A stretch of 64,000 nt of DNA from Vibrio sp. SNU_ST1 (GCF_030563405.1 NZ_CP130748.1:2232001-2296000); one strand, 5' to 3'; positions 37,541 to 47,470 are shown, counted from the first letter of the stretch. The notes: a model not told the origin generated them from the letters alone. Made by a program: numbers and translations.

Positions 37541-38167
37541 TTATTGACCGCGGTGATTAAGAACTGAATCCACCAAACCGTATTCTACAGCCTGATCAGC
37601 AGACATGAAATTGTCACGATCTGTATCACGCTCAACAACCTCTAGAGGCTGACCTGTGTGCTCTGCCAATAGTTTGTTTAGCTTTTGCTTGATCGTTAGG
37701 ATCTCTTGCGCGTGAATTTGAATATCAGACGCTTGGCCTTGGAAGCCGCCAAGTGGCTGGTGAATCATTACACGTGAGTTTGGAAGCACGTGACGCTTAC
37801 CCGGAGTACCACCCGCTAGTAAGAATGCACCCATAGAGCAAGCTTGACCCATACATACTGTGCTCACGTTTGGCTTGATGAACTGCATTGTGTCATAGAT
37901 AGACATGCCCGCTGTTACGCTACCGCCAGGTGAGTTGATGTAAAGATAGATATCTTTGTCTGGGTTTTCTGATTCCAAGAAAAGCAGTTGAGCCACGACA
38001 AGATTTGCCATGTGGTCTTCCACTTGACCTGTTAAGAAAATGATACGTTCTTTTAATAGACGAGAATAAATATCGTAAGAACGTTCACCACGGGAAGTCT
38101 GTTCAACCACCATAGGAACTAGTGCGTCCATAATCGATGGCATTGTATTTTTTTCTTGGTAGCTCAT
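37541..38167 (-). CDS. clpP: ATP-dependent Clp protease proteolytic subunit ClpP
   Basis: Tetradecameric serine protease. The 208 residues include a short propeptide. The catalytic triad is Ser111 (GQACSMG), His136 (MIHQPLG) and Asp185 (DTDRDNF), at the same precursor numbering as E. coli. Lies between tig and clpX, as in other gammaproteobacteria. Confidence 0.98.
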
Positions 38168-38181
38168 ATTCTTATGTCCCT

Positions 38182-38218
38182 AAAATAAATGGCCCGAATG
38201 ATTAAATCATACGGACCA
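38182..38218 (-). terminator. Terminator of tig
   Basis: On the minus strand a stem TGGTCCGTATGATT / AATCATTCGGGCCA (two imperfect pairs) is followed by TTTATTTT. It ends only about 15 bases before the clpP start. Another small palindrome (GTTGAC/GTCAAC, near 38235-38251) lies between it and tig. Confidence 0.7.
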
Positions 38219-38272
38219 TTGTTAGCAGAATTGTTGACCGTACGTCAACCTTCTACGTCAGATATTACTATA

Positions 38273-39571
38273 TTAAGCAGGTTGCTGATTCATTAGCTCG
38301 TTGAAGCTAACTTCTTTATCAGAAACTTGAGCTTTAGCGATGATTGCATCAATAGCTTGCTCTTCTAGAGCAACATTGCGCATGTTGTTCATCATTTGCT
38401 CGTTTTGCTCGTAGTAAGCAATAACTTCTGTTGGATCTTCGTATGCTGTAGCCATCTCTTCGATGATAGCTTTAACTTTCTCGTCATCAGCTTTTAGCTC
38501 TTCAGTCTTGATTACTTCACCAAGAAGAAGACCTACAACTACGCGACGTTTAGCTTGCTCTTCGAACAGCTCACGTGGAAGTTGGTCAGCAGCTTCAGTG
38601 TTGCCACCGAAACGTTGAGCAGCTTGTTGACGTAGAACACCGATCTCTTGATCGATTAGAGCAGAAGGTACGTCGATGTTGTTTTCGTTAACTAGACCGT
38701 CGATTGCTTGCTCTTTGATGCGGTTCTTAACAGCTTGCTTAAGCTCACGCTCCATGTTCTTACGAACTTCAGCTTTAAGGCCTTCAACGCCTTCAGCTGC
38801 GCCGAACTTAGAAACGAATTCTTCGTTTAGTTCAGGAAGCTCACGAGCTTCAACTTTGTTCAGCTTGATAGAGAACTTAGCAGCTTTACCTTTTAGGTTT
38901 TCAGCGTGGTAATCTTCTGGGAAGTTTACTTCGATTTCGAATTCCATACCTGCTGTTTTACCAACGATGCCGTCTTCAAAACCAGGGATCATGCGACCAG
39001 CACCCATCTCTAGTGGGAAGTTCTCAGCTTTACCGCCTTCGAACTCTTCACCGTCGATAGAACCAACGAAGTCGATAGTTGCACGAGAACCAGCGTCAGC
39101 AGCAGCTTCAACTTCAGTCCAAGTTGCTTGTTGCTTACGTAGAGTTTCGATCATCTCTTCAACGTCAGCTTCTTTAACTTCTACTGCTGGTTTCTCAACA
39201 GTGATGTTTTCTAGACCTTTCAGCTCAACTTCTGGGTAAACTTCAAAAGTTGCGTTGAATACTAGGTCAGCGCCTTCGTTGTTTTCAACTGGTGCGAAAG
39301 TAGGTGCGCCAGCTGGGTTGATTTTCTCTTTAACGATCGCTTCGATGAAGTGACGTTGCATTACTTCGCCCATCACGTCTTGACGTACTGCTTTGCCGTA
39401 CATTTTAGCAACCATCTTCATTGGCACTTTGCCTTTACGGAAGCCATCGAAACGACGGTTTTTCGCGATGTTGCGTAGTTCAGCTGTAACTGCATCTTCG
39501 ATGTTAGCAGCAGGAACAGTAATATTAAGACGGCGCTCTAGGCCTTCTAGCGTTTCAACAGTAACTTGCAT
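38273..39571 (-). CDS. tig: Trigger factor (ribosome-associated chaperone)
   Basis: Binds ribosomal protein L23 at the peptide exit and shelters new chains; also a prolyl isomerase. The 432 residues have the N-terminal ribosome-binding signature [17 protein letters not shown], near residue 44. The FKBP-like domain lies at about 155-240 ([38 protein letters not shown]). A long helical C-terminal chaperone domain follows. A promoter placed about 270 bases upstream implies a long leader. Confidence 0.98.
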   Translation of the reverse strand: MQVTVETLEGLERRLNITVPAANIEDAVTAELRNIAKNRRFDGFRKGKVPMKMVAKMYGKAVRQDVMGEVMQRHFIEAIVKEKINPAGAPTFAPVENNEGADLVFNATFEVYPEVELKGLENITVEKPAVEVKEADVEEMIETLRKQQATWTEVEAAADAGSRATIDFVGSIDGEEFEGGKAENFPLEMGAGRMIPGFEDGIVGKTAGMEFEIEVNFPEDYHAENLKGKAAKFSIKLNKVEARELPELNEEFVSKFGAAEGVEGLKAEVRKNMERELKQAVKNRIKEQAIDGLVNENNIDVPSALIDQEIGVLRQQAAQRFGGNTEAADQLPRELFEEQAKRRVVVGLLLGEVIKTEELKADDEKVKAIIEEMATAYEDPTEVIAYYEQNEQMMNNMRNVALEEQAIDAIIAKAQVSDKEVSFNELMNQQPA

Positions 39572-39787
39572 TATATAAACCTCAAAACTGGCTCAGTAAT
39601 CTGAGCATATGAGCCGTAACTTAGCTTTAATTCAAAAGCCGACGTTGTTGGCTGCATCCTTGTGTAGTGCTCTATCCGAACACCTAATTTAAAATCGAGC
39701 ATTGATGTCTGAATTGACTATTCAACCAAACACCAGACTAATCAGCGATATCTTCGTTCTTCACGCGTCGATTAAAACGCAATAAAG

Positions 39788-39805
39788 CTTGTTTTCGAAA
39801 ACAAG
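39788..39805. other. 18-bp perfect palindrome in the tig leader
   Basis: CTTGTTTTCGAAAACAAG is fully self-complementary. It lies between the predicted tig promoter and the tig start, so it would be transcribed. It could be an operator or a short hairpin; function unknown. Confidence 0.5.
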
Positions 39806-39850
39806 AAAGGTATCTCCGATTAGCCTCAGGACAGAAATTTTAGACGCGAC

Positions 39851-39879
39851 ATTCTAGCGATCTGTTTAATCTCTGTCGA
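39851..39879 (-). promoter_or_regulatory. Predicted sigma-70 promoter of tig
   Basis: On the minus strand TCGACA (39874-39879) and TAGAAT (39851-39856) are separated by an ideal 17 bases. Each box has five of six consensus bases. Transcription from here would give a leader of about 270 bases. Confidence 0.6.
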
Positions 39880-40211
39880 GCCGTTCACCTCTGCATGATG
39901 ATGAATGCTCTAAATTCGTCCAACTAAATGATACAAAAACGATCAAATCATCACTTAGCACAACAGAAATGGGGACAATAGCGACTTTTTCAAGGGAATC
40001 GAGGGCTTTTTTTGCTAAAAACCTTAAAAAGAGATCTTGCTCTTGTTTTACCCCTCAGAGTCAATAACTTTTTCAACAATCCCCGTTACAAACCCTTAAC
40101 CTACATCCATCTGGCGACTGTCTACTTTCAGCAAACACTACCGCTATTTGCTACCATAAACGAGAGAAGACAGGCTTGATTATTTACCAAAGAAATGAGC
40201 GGAGAGCCTTC
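39880..40211. other. Intergenic stretch between tig and dctB, no gene seen
   Basis: No convincing gene or RNA is visible on either strand. It includes runs of T and A (GGGCTTTTTTTGC near 40010). The dctB promoter should lie here, but I cannot place it. Confidence 0.45.
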
Positions 40212-42056
40212 ATGTTTCAAGCTTTGAGAATCCCAATACTATTAATGGCCATATACAGTCTACTGATGGTCTTTGGAGGCCATTGGGTGTGGAACACAAG
40301 CCATGAAAGTTTGTTAAATGATCATCAATCTAAGCTAGACCGATTTTCGGTTCATATTTCAAGCCAACTCGACAAGTTCGCGCACATTCCCGAGCTGCTT
40401 TCAAAGGACAAAGAGTTGGTCGATGCTCTTCACTCTCCAAGTAACTCTGCGCAAATCGAACTCACCAATCGCTATCTAGAACACGTAAACTCGGTGATTC
40501 AAGCATCCGACACCTATCTGTTAGACAGCATTGGCACCACCATAGCAGCCAGTAACTGGAATCTACCGCGTTCTTTTATTCGTCGAAATTTCGCTTTCCG
40601 CCCCTACTTTCAAGAAGCGATTCTTGGCAATGAAAATCAATATTTTGCGCTAGGTTCAACCTCGGGAAAACGAGGCTATTATTATTCTTACCCCGTCTCC
40701 TATGCCGCCGAGATTATTGGCGTCATTGTCGTAAAGATGGATTTATCGCTAATTGAAGCAAGTTGGAAAGGCAAACAGAGTTTTTTTGTTGCTGACGATA
40801 AAGACCAGATCGTATTTATGTCGAGCAATCCTGAGTGGCTGTTCAAAAGCCTTCAACCACTAAGCGAAGAACAACACTCTCGAATTCAAGAAAGCAGGCA
40901 GTATCTCGATACAAAAATAGAAAGCCTGCACTTCTCCGGTGACTTAGAGAGCGCTACTAGCAATATTGAGTCTCCACACAAGCTTGTCCAAGAGCAGTTC
41001 TTTAGCTCCTCACGCTTCCTAGCCGAGCCGAAACTCACCATACGGGTATTTTCTCCAACTCACTTAGTTTGGTGGGATTTGGTTGCTTACCTTGTGGTTC
41101 TGAGCCTTATTTTTGCGATTATTTATCTAACAATGCAACTCAATCACCACCGACAACAAAGGCGTGCGCAGATAGATAGGCTGCAATCTGAGGCTAAGCA
41201 AAAGCTAGAATTTCAAGTGCTTGAGCGTACTTCAGAGCTGCATGTCGAGATTAACCACCGAATCGAAACCGAACATGTACTGAGGCAGACACAAGACGAA
41301 CTCATCCAAGCCGCCAAACTGGCCGTGTTGGGGCAAATGTCAGCAAGCATCAGTCATGAGCTAAATAACCCATTAGCGGCTATTCGTAGTTATGCCGATA
41401 ACGGCCGACTATTTCTTGCAAAAGAAAAGACCGATCGTGTCGATGACAATCTATCGCGAATCTCGGCGCTCACTAACCGTATGGCTAAGATAAGCCACCA
41501 GCTTCGTTCCTTTGCAAAGAAATCCACCGCGGAAGAACTGCACACGTTACAGATACTGCCGGTATTGCACTCGTCAAAAGAACTGATGAAGCCACAGCTC
41601 AAGAGTGAACGAGTTAAGGTCAACGAACTCCCTGAAACCTTTGATGCTTGCGTGCTCGCCAACGCCATTCAACTGGAGCAAGTAATCATTAACCTGCTGA
41701 CTAACGCGATTCAGGCGATGGAACAACAAGATGACAAACAATTAGTTATTCTGTTAGAGATGAGGGAGTCCGACCATCAACAAGCCAAGACCTTGCTGAT
41801 TCATGTCGATGATAATGGCCCAGGCTTCACCTCCCCTTCTAACGGCAATTTTTTTGAACCCTTCCATACCACCAAGAAAAATGGACTTGGACTTGGGCTA
41901 TCGATTTCTCAACAAATAATCAGCGGAATAAATGGCAAGCTAGTTACAGATCACAGCCCACAAGGTGGTGCTCGATTTAGTATCGAGTTACCCATAGTTC
42001 CAACAAAAGAATCAGATTTGTCGCTAAGCAAACCAGTACACGTTCACCAACAATAA
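40212..42056 (+). CDS. dctB: C4-dicarboxylate sensor histidine kinase DctB
   Basis: Membrane sensor that phosphorylates DctD when dicarboxylates are present. The 614 residues comprise a first membrane helix (PILLMAIYSLLMVFGGHWVW), a periplasmic double-PAS sensor (RRNFAFRPYFQEAI, GSTSGKRGYYYSYPV), a second helix near 295 (LVAYLVVLSLIFAIIYL), a coiled coil, phospho-acceptor His382 in SISHELNNPLAAIRSY, and the ATPase domain (NLLTNAIQAME, DDNGPGF, GLGLGLSISQQI). A TTG lies 12 codons upstream, but the ATG at 40212 has a GGAGAG ribosome site. Pairs with dctD 24 bp downstream. Confidence 0.94.
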   Translation: MFQALRIPILLMAIYSLLMVFGGHWVWNTSHESLLNDHQSKLDRFSVHISSQLDKFAHIPELLSKDKELVDALHSPSNSAQIELTNRYLEHVNSVIQASDTYLLDSIGTTIAASNWNLPRSFIRRNFAFRPYFQEAILGNENQYFALGSTSGKRGYYYSYPVSYAAEIIGVIVVKMDLSLIEASWKGKQSFFVADDKDQIVFMSSNPEWLFKSLQPLSEEQHSRIQESRQYLDTKIESLHFSGDLESATSNIESPHKLVQEQFFSSSRFLAEPKLTIRVFSPTHLVWWDLVAYLVVLSLIFAIIYLTMQLNHHRQQRRAQIDRLQSEAKQKLEFQVLERTSELHVEINHRIETEHVLRQTQDELIQAAKLAVLGQMSASISHELNNPLAAIRSYADNGRLFLAKEKTDRVDDNLSRISALTNRMAKISHQLRSFAKKSTAEELHTLQILPVLHSSKELMKPQLKSERVKVNELPETFDACVLANAIQLEQVIINLLTNAIQAMEQQDDKQLVILLEMRESDHQQAKTLLIHVDDNGPGFTSPSNGNFFEPFHTTKKNGLGLGLSISQQIISGINGKLVTDHSPQGGARFSIELPIVPTKESDLSLSKPVHVHQQ

Positions 42057-42080
42057 AAATAAAAGATTAAAGGAATAACT

Positions 42081-43427
42081 ATGTGTCACGTCTATTTCAT
42101 TGATGATGAAACCGATCTGAGAATGGCTATTGAACAGAGCTTTGAGCTCGCCGATATTGATGCCGAATTCTTTCCCGATGCGGAGTCTGCTCTGCTCGCG
42201 ATTCAAGAGAACGGCTTACCTCACGTAATCATCACTGATATCTGTCTACCGGGCCTTTCCGGGCATGACCTGCTCAACACCGTGATGCACAAAGACAAAG
42301 AGATCCCCGTGATTATGATTACTGGTCACGGCGATATTTCGATGGCTGTACAAGCAATCCAAGATGGCGCCTATGACTTCATTGAGAAGCCATTCGCCAA
42401 TGAACGTCTAATCGAAACCACCAAACGAGCAATAGAAAAGCGTCAACTCACACTCGAGAATCTTGAATTGAAGCGCTCTTTAAAGGCCAGTAAAGCACTT
42501 GGCCCGCGAATCATTGGTGACACACAATCAATGACCGACCTGCGTTCTATCATCACTCACGTCGCCGACACCAACGCCGATATATTATTATTTGGTGAAA
42601 CAGGCACTGGCAAAGAGTTGGTCGCACGTTCTCTGCATGAACAAAGCAGCCGCCGAGAGCAAAACTTTGTCGCGGTCAACTGTGGGGCGGTGCCTGAAAA
42701 CCTGATTGAAAGTGAACTCTATGGTCACGAGAAAGGTGCGTTTACTGGCGCCGAAAGCAAGCGAGTAGGTAAATTTGAATTTGCTCAGGGCGGTACCCTA
42801 TTCTTAGATGAAATTGAATCCATGCCAATGCAGGCACAAATTCGCCTGTTGCGCGTCTTGCAAGAACGCGTCATTGAAAGAGTTGGTTCCAATGGTTTAG
42901 TTCCTCTAGATATCAGAGTGATTGCGGCAACTAAAGTCGACCTAAAGAAAGCTGCTGAAGAAGGTACTTTCCGCCAAGATCTCTATTATCGCCTCAATGT
43001 CGTGACACTAGATTTACCGCCGCTAAGAAGCCGCCAAGAAGATATCCCAGCACTCTTCCACCACTTTTTACTGGTCGCTGCAGCGCGTTATGGCAAGACA
43101 GCCCCGGCACTTCCACAAAAGGAACTGCACGCGCTTTTGGCTCATGATTGGCCAGGGAATGTTCGTGAACTACGTAACAGCGCTGAACGCTTCATCTTAC
43201 TCGGAAAATTAGCTCAACTGGGGGATGGTGCGAGCTCAGACAGCCACTCAGATGCCAGCATTAGTCTATCGGACCAAGTAGCAGAGTTCGAAAAAGCAGT
43301 GATCGAGCGTGCGCTGATTGAGAATGAAGGGAGTATAAAATTAACCATGTCTCAATTAAATGTCCCAAGAAAAACGCTTTACGACAAAATGCAGCGCTAT
43401 CAAATCGACAAAGAGAACTTTAAGTAA
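42081..43427 (+). CDS. dctD: Sigma-54-dependent response regulator DctD
   Basis: Activator of C4-dicarboxylate transport genes. The 448 residues have an N-terminal receiver with phospho-acceptor Asp53 (ITDICLPG), an AAA+ domain with Walker A GETGTGKE near 172-179 and the sigma-54 contact loop GAFTGA, and a C-terminal Fis-type helix-turn-helix (GSIKLTMSQLNVPRKTLYDKM). A sigma-54 promoter lies before dctP at 47054-47069, which is the expected target. Confidence 0.95.
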   Translation: MCHVYFIDDETDLRMAIEQSFELADIDAEFFPDAESALLAIQENGLPHVIITDICLPGLSGHDLLNTVMHKDKEIPVIMITGHGDISMAVQAIQDGAYDFIEKPFANERLIETTKRAIEKRQLTLENLELKRSLKASKALGPRIIGDTQSMTDLRSIITHVADTNADILLFGETGTGKELVARSLHEQSSRREQNFVAVNCGAVPENLIESELYGHEKGAFTGAESKRVGKFEFAQGGTLFLDEIESMPMQAQIRLLRVLQERVIERVGSNGLVPLDIRVIAATKVDLKKAAEEGTFRQDLYYRLNVVTLDLPPLRSRQEDIPALFHHFLLVAAARYGKTAPALPQKELHALLAHDWPGNVRELRNSAERFILLGKLAQLGDGASSDSHSDASISLSDQVAEFEKAVIERALIENEGSIKLTMSQLNVPRKTLYDKMQRYQIDKENFK

Positions 43428-43585
43428 AACAATAGATGTCGAAGTAAGGAATTAAGCTGCGAAGTAAAAGAAACAAGCCACGAAACAAAGCACAAACTCC
43501 CGCTTGATCTGAATGTTTATCGAAACTGGCAGAGATGAGGTTCCTCTCCCATAATTCATATGTCGACTTTAAGGATAAGTTGCAT

Positions 43586-43768
43586 ATGAATGAAAAAACG
43601 ACCATTCCGGTCATTGTAGATACAGTGCTGGTTGATGACCACTATGAAGTAGAAAGAAGGTCTGGGCGCGAGCGAAGAAAGAAAAGAGTACGATGGAAAG
43701 GCTACGACAGACGCTTAAGCGGCACAATAAGGCGCGGAAATAAGAAAGCGATAGATGAAAAGGTGTAA
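43586..43768 (+). CDS. Small arginine-rich protein, function unknown
   Basis: A 60-residue basic protein. After MNEKTTIPVIVDTVLVDD come dense Arg/Lys clusters (RRSGRERRKKRVRWKG, YDRRLSGTIRRG). The RRxxxRR pattern recalls the nucleotide-contact motif of PilZ-type proteins, but no PilZ domain is present, so this is only a resemblance. An AAGGAT ribosome site precedes the ATG at 43586. An upstream in-frame ATG at 43535 has a poor site. It follows dctD by about 160 bp, and its stop codon lies in the loop of a hairpin. Confidence 0.6.
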   Translation: MNEKTTIPVIVDTVLVDDHYEVERRSGRERRKKRVRWKGYDRRLSGTIRRGNKKAIDEKV

Positions 43769-43784
43769 CTCTTCATCTATCGCT
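43747..43784. terminator. Hairpin over the end of the small gene, between convergent genes
   Basis: Perfect 13-bp stem AGCGATAGATGAA / TTCATCTATCGCT with a 12-base loop that contains the stop codon of the small gene. T runs are poor on both strands. A bidirectional terminator is likely, since dctM ends 30 bases away on the other strand. Confidence 0.6.
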
Positions 43785-43813
43785 GCTATTTACATTGAGA
43801 ATAAAACCATTCA

Positions 43814-45175
43814 CTACTTGGTTATAATCTCCGGCCCCATCAGAGTAGTTGGTAACCACGTTGAAACCCATGGTACGTAAGTCACGATGATTAGGAACAA
43901 GAACATCACGCCCACCCAAGGCAGTGCTGCTTTGACTACGTTCATCATCGACATCTTCGCGACCCCAGCGGTCACAAACAAGTTGAGCCCCACCGGCGGG
44001 GTTATCATCCCTATCTCCATGTTCACCACCATCATGATACCAAGGTGAATAGGGTCGATGCCCAGTGCAATTGCAATTGGGAATACCAACGGCGCAACGA
44101 TGATCAGCAAGCCTGATGGCTCCATGAACTGCCCACCAATCAAGAGTAGAACGTTCACCACAATCAAGAAGGTAATCGGACCTAAGCCCGCAGAAAGCAT
44201 AGACTCAGTGATCATCTGAGGAATACGTTCTTCTGTCAGTACATGCTTAAGAATCAGAGCATTGGCAATGATAAACAGCAACATGATGGTCAGCTTACCC
44301 GCATCATAGAGCGTGTCTTTGGTGTCTTTATGGAAAAACGTTTGGAACACTTTCACCAAAGCAGGCTTTGTATTCTTCTTGTCCGCAAACGGCCCCATAT
44401 CTTTATAGATAAAGTTGGCAATGAAGAACGCGTAAACCGCTGCAACAGCAGCCGCTTCTGTCGGAGTAAAGATACCGCCGTAGATACCACCTAAAATGAT
44501 AACAATCAGCAACAAGCCCCAGCTCGCATCCTTCGCAGCTGCGAACATCTCACCCCAGCCCACAAATGGCTGTGCAGGAATTTTCTTAATACGTGCTGCA
44601 ATGTAGATAGCTATCATCAACATCACACCCGCCAACAGGCCAGGAATCACGCCGCCTAAGAACATACGACCTACAGATACATCCGTCGCCGCAGCGTAAA
44701 CAACCATAACGATGGATGGTGGAATCAAGATACCCAAAGTACCCGCATTACAGATAACCCCTGCCGCGAACTCTTTTGTGTAGCCGTTTTTGATCATACC
44801 TGCGATAACAATACTACCGATCGCTACTACCGTTGCAGGAGACGAACCAGACAGTGCAGCGAACATCATACACGCCACAACCGATGCCATTGCTAAACCG
44901 CCGCGGAACCAACCCACCATTGCAATAGCAAAACGGATAATACGTTTCGCCACACCACCAGTGGACATGAAACTAGAGGCCAAAATAAAGAAAGGAATCG
45001 CTAAGAGTGTGTAGTGGCCTGCAAATGCATTAAACAGCGTTTGTGCAACCGAAGCTAATGACGCATCAGAGTGCATCAACAAAAAAATGATGCTCGATAA
45101 ACCTAGGGAAATCGCAATTGGCACACCGACCAACATGAAAGCAATTACCATTAAAAATAGAAATAACATTGCCAT
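43814..45175 (-). CDS. dctM: TRAP transporter large permease DctM
   Basis: Main membrane subunit of a tripartite periplasmic transporter for C4-dicarboxylates, driven by an ion gradient. The 453 residues form about 12 hydrophobic segments, with family motifs VGVPIAISLGLSSII, AALSGSSPATVVAIGSI and MEIGMITPPVGLNLFV. Only two bases separate its start from the dctQ stop. Last gene of dctPQM. Confidence 0.96.
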   Translation of the reverse strand: MAMLFLFLMVIAFMLVGVPIAISLGLSSIIFLLMHSDASLASVAQTLFNAFAGHYTLLAIPFFILASSFMSTGGVAKRIIRFAIAMVGWFRGGLAMASVVACMMFAALSGSSPATVVAIGSIVIAGMIKNGYTKEFAAGVICNAGTLGILIPPSIVMVVYAAATDVSVGRMFLGGVIPGLLAGVMLMIAIYIAARIKKIPAQPFVGWGEMFAAAKDASWGLLLIVIILGGIYGGIFTPTEAAAVAAVYAFFIANFIYKDMGPFADKKNTKPALVKVFQTFFHKDTKDTLYDAGKLTIMLLFIIANALILKHVLTEERIPQMITESMLSAGLGPITFLIVVNVLLLIGGQFMEPSGLLIIVAPLVFPIAIALGIDPIHLGIMMVVNMEIGMITPPVGLNLFVTAGVAKMSMMNVVKAALPWVGVMFLFLIIVTYVPWVSTWLPTTLMGPEIITK

Positions 45176-45177
45176 TA

Positions 45178-45933
45178 TTAGTCTTCCTTACCGTTAGATT
45201 TTGTACTCGACTCATTCGCTTTGTTCTGCGGAGTCGAATCCAATACTGCTGTCGCATCTTCATCAGAACCCGCTAATACATCAGCTTTCAATGCATCCAG
45301 CTCTTCTTCGGCCTCATGACCTGCAATCATGCGGTCAAGCTTGCCTGTGACTACTTGGTAAGCAACTTGGGCAAAACGGAACGTCAGCATTGCCATACCA
45401 ATCGGCAGTGCCATGTAAGGAATAAAACGTGGCAGTTTCTCGTATCGCTCGCCTTCATTCATCCAGTTGGAAAGAAACTGAAGCATCTCAGGCATTGGAA
45501 TATCATCGGTCTCGTACCAAGCGCGCTCAGTCGCGAATGGGTACCAGTAATTCCAAGAACCGATAAGGAGTAAGATTGAGAATGCTAGGCAGCTTGTGAC
45601 GGCGATTAACGCATACACTTTACGTAGCTTTTCTGGGGCAAGGTTGATGATCACATCAACGCCAATGTGGAAGTGTTTTTTAACGCCATAAGATGCGCCC
45701 ACTAACACCATCCAAGCGAACATGAACACCGTCAGTTCTAGTGCCCATAAGATATTGCCATTGAATGCGTATCGAAATACCACATTGGCAAAAGTAAGTA
45801 GCGTCATTGCGCCAAGGAAAAATGCGATTAATGACTCTTCAATCACATCCGTAACTCTTCCGACTTTGGAAAAAAAAGAGGTTTCCAGTGCTGATTCGCT
45901 AGAATTTGGCTGTTCCATTTGAGGATTATCCAT
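45178..45933 (-). CDS. dctQ: TRAP transporter small permease DctQ
   Basis: Four-helix small membrane subunit of the dicarboxylate TRAP transporter. The 251 residues have the usual core (FANVVFRYAFNGNILWALELTVFMFAWMVLVGASYGVKKHFHIGVDVI). The charged C-terminal tail of about 60 residues is rich in Glu, Asp, Ser and Asn (EAEEELDALKADVLAGSDED), making the protein longer than many DctQ. Lies between dctP and dctM. Confidence 0.94.
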   Translation of the reverse strand: MDNPQMEQPNSSESALETSFFSKVGRVTDVIEESLIAFFLGAMTLLTFANVVFRYAFNGNILWALELTVFMFAWMVLVGASYGVKKHFHIGVDVIINLAPEKLRKVYALIAVTSCLAFSILLLIGSWNYWYPFATERAWYETDDIPMPEMLQFLSNWMNEGERYEKLPRFIPYMALPIGMAMLTFRFAQVAYQVVTGKLDRMIAGHEAEEELDALKADVLAGSDEDATAVLDSTPQNKANESSTKSNGKED

Positions 45934-45998
45934 AATTGACTCCGCTTATAGTTATTTTAATAAGGAGTGGCGAAATGCACGCCACTCCCTTAGCGGTG

Positions 45999-46994
45999 TT
46001 ATTGGTTTGAAGCTAACGCTGCATCGATAAGATCTGAACCGATGTCTTTTTCAAACTTCTTCCATACTGGTTGAAGCGCAGTTACCCATGCTTCACGCTG
46101 TTCAGGCGTAAGCGCACGAACCTCACCACCAGCTTCGATGATATTGTTTTTGTTCGCTAGGTTAACTTTTGAAGATTCTGCGTTACGAGTCTCAGACACT
46201 TCTTGAACGATTGTGCCAAGTTGCGTACGTACATCTTCAGGTAGGTCTTTCCAGAAGTCGTTTGACGTTACAACTAGGTAATCCAAGATACCGTGATTGG
46301 TTTCAGTCACGCCGTCTTGTACTTCAAAGAACTTCTTACCGTAGATGTTTGACCATGTGTTCTCTTGGCCATCGATAACCTTAGTTTGCAGGCCACCGTA
46401 TACTTCTTTGAAAGACATCTTCTGTGGGTTAGCGCCTAGCTGTTCAAACTGAGCAACCAAGACGTCTGATGCTTGAACACGGAATTTCAAACCTTCCGCG
46501 TCTTCAGGGTTGATAAGAGGTTTGTTCGCCGACATCTGTTTCATGCCATTGTGCCAAAACGCAAGGCCTTGTAGACCACGACGTTTCATTGCATTCTTCA
46601 GTTTTTCACCAGATTCTGAGTTTTGGAAACGGTCAACGGCGTCTACATCTTCAAATAGGAATGGAAGGTCAAAAATGCGGTATTTCTTAGTGAACTTCTC
46701 AAATTTAGACAGCGAAGGTGCCGCCATTTGAACATCACCATTTAACAGGGCTTCCAGTACCTTATTATCATCGTAAAGCGTCGAGTTAGGGAAAACTTGC
46801 ATACAAGCTTTACCATTCATTTCAGTGTTTACTCGCTCTTCCAGTAAAGAAGCGGCAATGCCTTTCGGGTGCTTGTCGGTATTGGTCACATGACTGAATT
46901 TAATCACGATTTCACCAGGATCACAGTTTGCAGCAGCATTAAAACTTGTGAGCGCCAGAGCAGATACAGACAGCAGGGTAAGAGGCTTAAACAT
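45999..46994 (-). CDS. dctP: TRAP transporter periplasmic dicarboxylate-binding protein DctP
   Basis: Captures C4-dicarboxylates in the periplasm for DctQM. The 331 residues include a signal peptide ending near FNAAAN. Family features are FSHVTNTDKHPKGIAASLLEE, the ligand-pocket segment KFRVQASDVLVAQFEQLGANP with the conserved arginine, and VIDGQENTWSNIYGKKF. AAGGAGA ribosome site. First gene of the operon, preceded by a sigma-54 promoter. Confidence 0.96.
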   Translation of the reverse strand: MFKPLTLLSVSALALTSFNAAANCDPGEIVIKFSHVTNTDKHPKGIAASLLEERVNTEMNGKACMQVFPNSTLYDDNKVLEALLNGDVQMAAPSLSKFEKFTKKYRIFDLPFLFEDVDAVDRFQNSESGEKLKNAMKRRGLQGLAFWHNGMKQMSANKPLINPEDAEGLKFRVQASDVLVAQFEQLGANPQKMSFKEVYGGLQTKVIDGQENTWSNIYGKKFFEVQDGVTETNHGILDYLVVTSNDFWKDLPEDVRTQLGTIVQEVSETRNAESSKVNLANKNNIIEAGGEVRALTPEQREAWVTALQPVWKKFEKDIGSDLIDAALASNQ

Positions 46995-47053
46995 TATTAT
47001 TCTCCTTAGTAAACAAAGCAGCCCTTCAATGGGAACTGCGTGCTTTCACTAAG

Positions 47054-47069
47054 GCAATTAGCGCGCCAC
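47054..47069 (-). promoter_or_regulatory. Sigma-54 promoter of dctPQM
   Basis: On the minus strand the element reads TGGCGCG-CTAA-TTGC, with GG and GC exactly 10 bases apart, close to the consensus TGGCACG-N4-TTGC. It lies about 60 bases before the dctP start. The nearby DctD regulator supports it. Confidence 0.85.
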
Positions 47070-47152
47070 ATTAACACAAATCATTAACAACCCTTTAACC
47101 ATAAGGCTTCATGATATCTGCCAGCAGTAGTTACCAACTCGCTGCAAAAATT

Positions 47153-47194
47153 AATGGGTGGGAAATGACACATAAAATATTTGTAAATGGGTGG
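47153..47194. promoter_or_regulatory. Direct repeats, possible DctD enhancer sites
   Basis: AATGGGTGG occurs at 47153-47161 and 47186-47194, start to start 33 bases, about three helical turns. They are 85-140 bases upstream of the sigma-54 promoter, the usual place for activator sites. The link to DctD is inference. Confidence 0.45.
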
Positions 47195-47308
47195 AAGCTG
47201 GCCAATGTATTAGTAATGAATGAGGTCTGACCAAAAGCTCAAGAGTCGATGATGCCTTGAAGTAATTTCAACCTATCCTGTAGAGTGCTGCACAACTTAA
47301 TCAGATTT

Positions 47309-47470
47309 ATACCAATCACAGTGAATAAGTGATCAGAAATAGCGCAGGAAAAAGGCTTGAGAACAAGGCATGATTTTTTGATAAGTAGTTATTCTACAAT
47401 CAAAAATTCTAACGCTGTTATCGAGTATTTTAACCAGCTAGAGCGAGCAGTTATTTACTACGATTGGTAT
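47309..47470. repeat. Dispersed intergenic repeat, copy 3 (162 bp)
   Basis: Perfect nine-base terminal inverted repeats ATACCAATC / GATTGGTAT. It shares the internal blocks of copies 1 and 2 and ends 33 bases before the thioesterase start, in the same orientation relative to that gene as copy 2 has to yfbR. Confidence 0.85.
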
